NCBI GenBank assembly: GCA_900541185.1
Contig: UQIQ01000069.1
Location: 1 to 8,550 of the forward strand
Length of the DNA stretch: 8,550 nucleotides
Source: an uncultured Collinsella sp.
GTDB lineage: Bacteria > Actinomycetota > Coriobacteriia > Coriobacteriales > Coriobacteriaceae
Direction of reading: 5' to 3'
Part shown: piece after piece, positions 6,257-8,550 of the stretch
Layout: the number at the start of each line of letters is the position of its first letter
Position numbering within the stretch: position 1 is the first letter of the stretch
Notes under the pieces: generated by a model
What the model was told of the DNA's origin: nothing
Databases searched by the model: none
Seen by the model: only the letters and a program-made list of their open reading frames with translations
Position numbers and translations under genes: made by a program

Positions 6257-6284
6257 TTGCTGAAGCGTTTCAAAGAACTATCAT
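6257..6284 (+). promoter_or_regulatory. Candidate promoter of the SDR gene
   Basis: TTGCTG (6257-6262), a 16-base spacer, then TATCAT (6279-6284). An A+T-rich stretch (about 6221-6256) just upstream could act as an UP element. Transcription would begin near 6291 and give an untranslated leader of about 110 bases before the ATG at 6400. Confidence 0.45.
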
Positions 6285-6303
6285 GCCCGCGGTTAGGCGA
6301 GGG

Positions 6304-6323
6304 GTTGTCACCACCATGACGAC
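6304..6323 (+). repeat. Imperfect inverted repeat in the SDR leader
   Basis: GTTGTCA (6304-6310), spacer CCACCA, TGACGAC (6317-6323). The arms pair at 6 of 7 positions, with one G-U-compatible pair. The site lies just downstream of the predicted transcription start. It could be an operator or an RNA hairpin; it has no T-tract. No riboswitch class is recognisable in the leader. Confidence 0.35.
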
Positions 6324-6399
6324 TGGGACTCATATAAGCGCCACGTGCGATGCTCCAACTTCCCGCAAGGAGACACCTTACATAAGGGGGAATGGAGTC

Positions 6400-7149
6400 A
6401 TGGCATTTGACTTCACGGGCAAGACCGCGATTGTCACGGGCGGCACTCAGGGCATTGGCCTCGAGATCGCCAAGGGCATCGTCGCGGGCGGCGGACATGT
6501 CGCGCTCATCGCAAGGAACGCTGCTAAGGGCGAGGCCGCTGTGGCCGAGCTTGGCGAGGGCAACAAGTTCTATCAGCTCGATGTCGCCGATGCGCCCAAG
6601 GCGCGCGAGACCGTCGAGCAGATTTTTACGGACCTGCCGCAAACCAACATCCTGATCAACTGCGCTGGCGTCATCAGCACCAAGAAGTTTGACGAGATCG
6701 ATGACACCGAGTGGCGTCGCACCATCGACATCAACCTCAACGGTACCTTCACTATGATGAACGCCGTGTACCCGCACTTTAAGGCGGCCCATGCCGGCAC
6801 TATCGTCAACGTGAGCTCTGTTGCGGGCAAGATCGGCGGCGGCCTGCTCGGCACCGCTGCCTACGCTAGCTCTAAGGCCGGTGTCAACGGCCTGACCAAG
6901 GCAGTCGCCAAGGAAGGCGGCAAGTTTGGCGTCCGCTGTAACGCCGTGTGCCCGTCACTTACCCTTACCGATATGACTTCGATTCTCTCTGACGAGAACT
7001 CTCAGCGCATCATCAACGGTATCCCTCTGGGCCGCGCCGCCCAGGCCAGCGAGCCTGCGCAGATGGTGCTGTTCTTCGCTTCCGACCTCGCCAGCTTCGT
7101 GAACGGCGAGATCGGTGACTGCGACGGTGGCATCGTTCTGGACGGGTAA
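6400..7149 (+). CDS. SDR-family NAD(P)-dependent oxidoreductase (FabG/KduD-like)
   Basis: A 249-residue classical short-chain dehydrogenase with a Rossmann fold, presumably cytoplasmic. Visible motifs are the dinucleotide site TGGTQGIG (13-20), NCAG (87-90), structural Asn N112 in DINLNG, catalytic Ser S140 in NVSSVAG, and YASSK with Y155 and K159. The C-terminal GG motif (CDGG) is near 241-244. Arg39 directly after the second beta strand (IARN) favours NADP(H) over NAD(H) by family experience. The ATG at 6400 gives the canonical short N-terminus, and AAGGGGG (6384-6390) is 9 bases upstream; an in-frame ATG at 6283 would add a non-homologous extension and overlaps the predicted promoter. The substrate is not readable from sequence. 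The neighbouring KdgT-like permease suggests a sugar-acid such as 2-keto-3-deoxygluconate or a related uronate (KduD-like role), but a FabG-like or general ketoreductase role cannot be excluded. Confidence 0.9.
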   Translation: MAFDFTGKTAIVTGGTQGIGLEIAKGIVAGGGHVALIARNAAKGEAAVAELGEGNKFYQLDVADAPKARETVEQIFTDLPQTNILINCAGVISTKKFDEIDDTEWRRTIDINLNGTFTMMNAVYPHFKAAHAGTIVNVSSVAGKIGGGLLGTAAYASSKAGVNGLTKAVAKEGGKFGVRCNAVCPSLTLTDMTSILSDENSQRIINGIPLGRAAQASEPAQMVLFFASDLASFVNGEIGDCDGGIVLDG

Positions 7150-7168
7150 TACTCCGCGACGATTATTC

Positions 7169-7208
7169 GGCGACGGCTCCTGCGACTCGGGACCGTCGCC
7201 TTCTTTCT
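7169..7208 (+). terminator. Intrinsic terminator between the SDR and permease genes
   Basis: GGCGACGG (7169-7176) and CCGTCGCC (7193-7200) form a perfect 8-bp stem, with possible inner pairs beyond one mismatch, followed by TTCTTTCT (7201-7208). It starts 19 bases after the SDR stop codon. Because the T-tract is interrupted by C, partial readthrough into the permease gene is likely. Confidence 0.7.
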
Positions 7209-7217
7209 GATATAGGC

Positions 7218-7240
7218 GCATGCGGCTACGATTCGCATGC
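7218..7240. promoter_or_regulatory. Inverted repeat just upstream of the permease ribosome binding site
   Basis: GCATGCG (7218-7224) and CGCATGC (7234-7240) are perfect 7-bp arms with a 9-base spacer, ending 4 bases before the Shine-Dalgarno AAAGGAG (7245-7251). It is well placed for a sugar-responsive repressor site or an RNA hairpin limiting translation. No clear -35/-10 pair accompanies it; TACGAT (7227-7232) inside the repeat is the only -10 candidate. Confidence 0.4.
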
Positions 7241-7257
7241 ATCCAAAGGAGATATAT

Positions 7258-8274
7258 ATGAGTGAATCGGCTGCGGTGGAGGCGCCGGCGGCAAAGGAGC
7301 CGTTCTTTAAGATGTCCTCCATCCCGGGCGCCAATATCTTGGTGCCGCTTCTGTTGGGCTGTCTGCTCAACACGCTATTCCCCGACCTGTTCAAAACGCT
7401 CGGCAGCTTTACGCTTGGCATGACCCAGCAGGGCGCTGGCCCGCTCGTGGGCGCTTTTTTGCTCATCGTCGGTACGACGATTTCGTTTAAGAGCGCTCCT
7501 GCCGCCGCTGCCCGCGGCGCCATCATCATCGCCGTCAAGCAGATCGTGGTCGTTGCCATGTCGCTGCTCATCCTTTATGTGTTCAACGACAACTTGTTTG
7601 GCATCTCTGCCATGGTGATGCTGGCGGCTTGCACCGGCGCCAACAACGCTATGTACGCTGGGCTGATGGGTACCATGGGCAACGAGGCTGAGCGTGGCGC
7701 TGTCGCCATCACCACGCTGGTTGTCGGCCCTCCGGTCACGATGATCGTGCTCGGCGCTGCCGGCCAGGCCCCGATCGGCTGGTCGCTCGTGGGTGCCATT
7801 CTGCCGATCGTCGTCGGCATTATTCTGGGTAACCTGTTCCCCAGCTTTAAGAAGATGATGGCACCGGCACTTTCCGCCATCATCGTGCTCGTCTTCTTTG
7901 CCATGGGCTCGACCATGACCTTTGGCCAGCTCATTAATGGCGGTCTCCCCGGTATTCTGCTCGGCGTGATCTGCTCGGTGGTCTTTGCAATTCCCGTTAT
8001 CGCGGTCGATAAGCTCACGGGTGGTACGGGTGTCGCAGGTGCGGCCATTTCGAGCTGCGCTGGAGCCAATGTGGCCACGCCTGCTGCCATGGCAAGCGTC
8101 AACGAGGCCTTGTACGGTGGCGCCGTGCTTGCGACGGCTACGGCACAGGTTGCCGCCTGCGCAATCGTGACGGCTATTTTGACCCCGCTGGTCACCAGCT
8201 GGTGCTACAAGCATTTTGAGGGCCAGCAGAGCAACGGCAAGGCAACGACCGACAAGGCCTCCGCAGCCGCCTAA
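7258..8274 (+). CDS. kdgT: KdgT-family 2-keto-3-deoxygluconate permease
   Basis: A 338-residue, very hydrophobic inner-membrane protein with about ten predicted helices, matching the KDGT family (E. coli KdgT is 327 residues). Known members import 2-keto-3-deoxygluconate, an intermediate of pectin and uronate breakdown, by proton symport. Features resembling E. coli KdgT are SIPGANILVPLLLG near the N-terminus (21-34), GPPVTMIVLGAAG (157-169), GILLGV (232-237), IPVIAVDKLTGG then GVAGAAISS (245-266), and GANVATPAAMAS (269-280). The ATG at 7258 is chosen because AAAGGAG (7245-7251) sits 6 bases upstream; an in-frame ATG at 7237 would lie upstream of that site. The hydrophilic C-terminus (about 320-338) is Ala/Lys-rich and probably cytoplasmic. 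The SDR gene upstream may act on the imported compound. Exact substrate specificity is inferred from family only. Confidence 0.9.
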   Translation: MSESAAVEAPAAKEPFFKMSSIPGANILVPLLLGCLLNTLFPDLFKTLGSFTLGMTQQGAGPLVGAFLLIVGTTISFKSAPAAAARGAIIIAVKQIVVVAMSLLILYVFNDNLFGISAMVMLAACTGANNAMYAGLMGTMGNEAERGAVAITTLVVGPPVTMIVLGAAGQAPIGWSLVGAILPIVVGIILGNLFPSFKKMMAPALSAIIVLVFFAMGSTMTFGQLINGGLPGILLGVICSVVFAIPVIAVDKLTGGTGVAGAAISSCAGANVATPAAMASVNEALYGGAVLATATAQVAACAIVTAILTPLVTSWCYKHFEGQQSNGKATTDKASAAA

Positions 8275-8312
8275 TGCCAAACGGCAATCAAAGCTAAAAA
8301 CTAGCTACGCCA

Positions 8313-8355
8313 CAGGGCGGCCACGGGGGATCCCGTGGCCGCCCTGCAGTTTCTG
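8313..8355 (+). terminator. Terminator hairpin after the permease gene
   Basis: Perfect 15-bp stem: CAGGGCGGCCACGGG (8313-8327), loop GGAT, and its complement (8332-8346). It begins 38 bases after the permease stop. The plus-strand tail (CAGTTTCTG) has only a weak T-run; on the minus strand a run of five T (8296-8300) follows about 12 bases after the stem. The stem is strong enough to act as a terminator or mRNA 3'-end stabiliser, with less certainty about efficiency. Confidence 0.7.
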
Positions 8356-8550
8356 TAGGGTCTCTGGGACACTTTACCCTGCTAAAGCTGGCATAACAGC
8401 TAGAGCGAACGTCGTACAAAGGCAAGGAAAAATAACATACAAATCGGTGAACGGTAGTTGTTTGCACTCGCATTTCCTGCGGATTTGTAAAAAACGGGTT
8501 GATTTCCGATCTCAGCCGAACACATTGAGCGGATAGGACGTTCCCGCAGC
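8356..8550. other. Non-coding tail of the window; no gene supported
   Basis: About 195 bases, more A+T-rich than the upstream genes. No open frame here has a ribosome binding site or a recognisable product. It contains one inverted repeat, TACAAATC (8438-8445) with GATTTGTA (8482-8489), and on the minus strand a 12-codon open stretch ending in TGA at the right edge (8512-8550) that could be the tail of a gene outside the window. Confidence 0.5.

Noticed and set aside
6283..6399. Upstream in-frame ATG giving a longer SDR
   Set aside because: The added residues have no SDR character, the codon overlaps the predicted -10 box, and the ATG at 6400 gives the standard N-terminus with a usable ribosome site.
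7237..7257. Upstream in-frame ATG for the permease
   Set aside because: The strong Shine-Dalgarno AAAGGAG lies between this ATG and the one at 7258, so 7258 is the initiation site.
7375..8280. 301-codon minus-strand open frame opposite the permease
   Set aside because: Low-complexity His/Asp/Arg-rich translation, no family resemblance, and it lies exactly over a well-supported membrane protein gene.
8505..8515. Possible second adapter near the right end (AGATCGGAA on the minus strand)
   Set aside because: Only nine bases match the TruSeq adapter start; the following bases diverge and the sequence continues beyond it in both directions.
8216..8536. 106-codon plus-strand open frame at the window end
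   Set aside because: It begins inside the permease in another frame, runs through the terminator hairpin, and has no ribosome site.

Overview
The window looks like one end of an assembled contig from a GC-rich bacterium. Codon choice, GTG starts and gene style fit the Coriobacteriia (Collinsella-like). That placement is an inference from overall character, not from a marker gene. The first 50 bases are not genomic: they are an Illumina Nextera i5 adapter with its index, joined directly to the truncated 3' part of a DAHP synthase gene.

Layout. (1) Positions 1-50: adapter. (2) Positions 51-897, minus strand: a 3'-truncated class I DAHP synthase gene, the first step of the shikimate pathway, with a good promoter at 952-980. 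(3) Positions 898-1475: a non-coding gap of about 580 bases, rich in structure. It holds a 13-bp-arm palindrome, a short T-box-like motif on the plus strand, a 238-bp unit bounded by 32-bp near-identical inverted repeats (MITE-like), and a strong minus-strand terminator. (4) Positions 1476-6147, minus strand: a tightly overlapping three-gene operon transcribed marR, then ABC exporter subunit A, then ABC exporter subunit B. The two subunits have complementary defects in their ATP-site motifs, the hallmark of an asymmetric heterodimeric exporter (TM287/288, BmrCD or LmrCD type). The first subunit also carries an extracytoplasmic insertion of roughly 200 residues. The marR start codon lies inside a 9-bp-arm inverted repeat that is probably its own operator. 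(5) Positions 6148-6399: a divergent control region. (6) Positions 6400-8274, plus strand: a short-chain dehydrogenase and a KdgT-family 2-keto-3-deoxygluconate permease, separated by an intrinsic terminator and a small inverted repeat. (7) Positions 8275-8550: a strong terminator hairpin, then about 200 bases with no gene I can support.

Functionally there are three unrelated modules: aromatic amino-acid entry, a MarR-controlled efflux pump, and a probable sugar-acid uptake/oxidoreduction pair. I see no CRISPR array, tRNA, rRNA, transposase, toxin-antitoxin or defence system. I do not think the window contains a wholly new system. The parts most worth a second look are the intergenic repeat structures, the large extracellular insertion in the exporter, and the adapter contamination, which affects the first gene.
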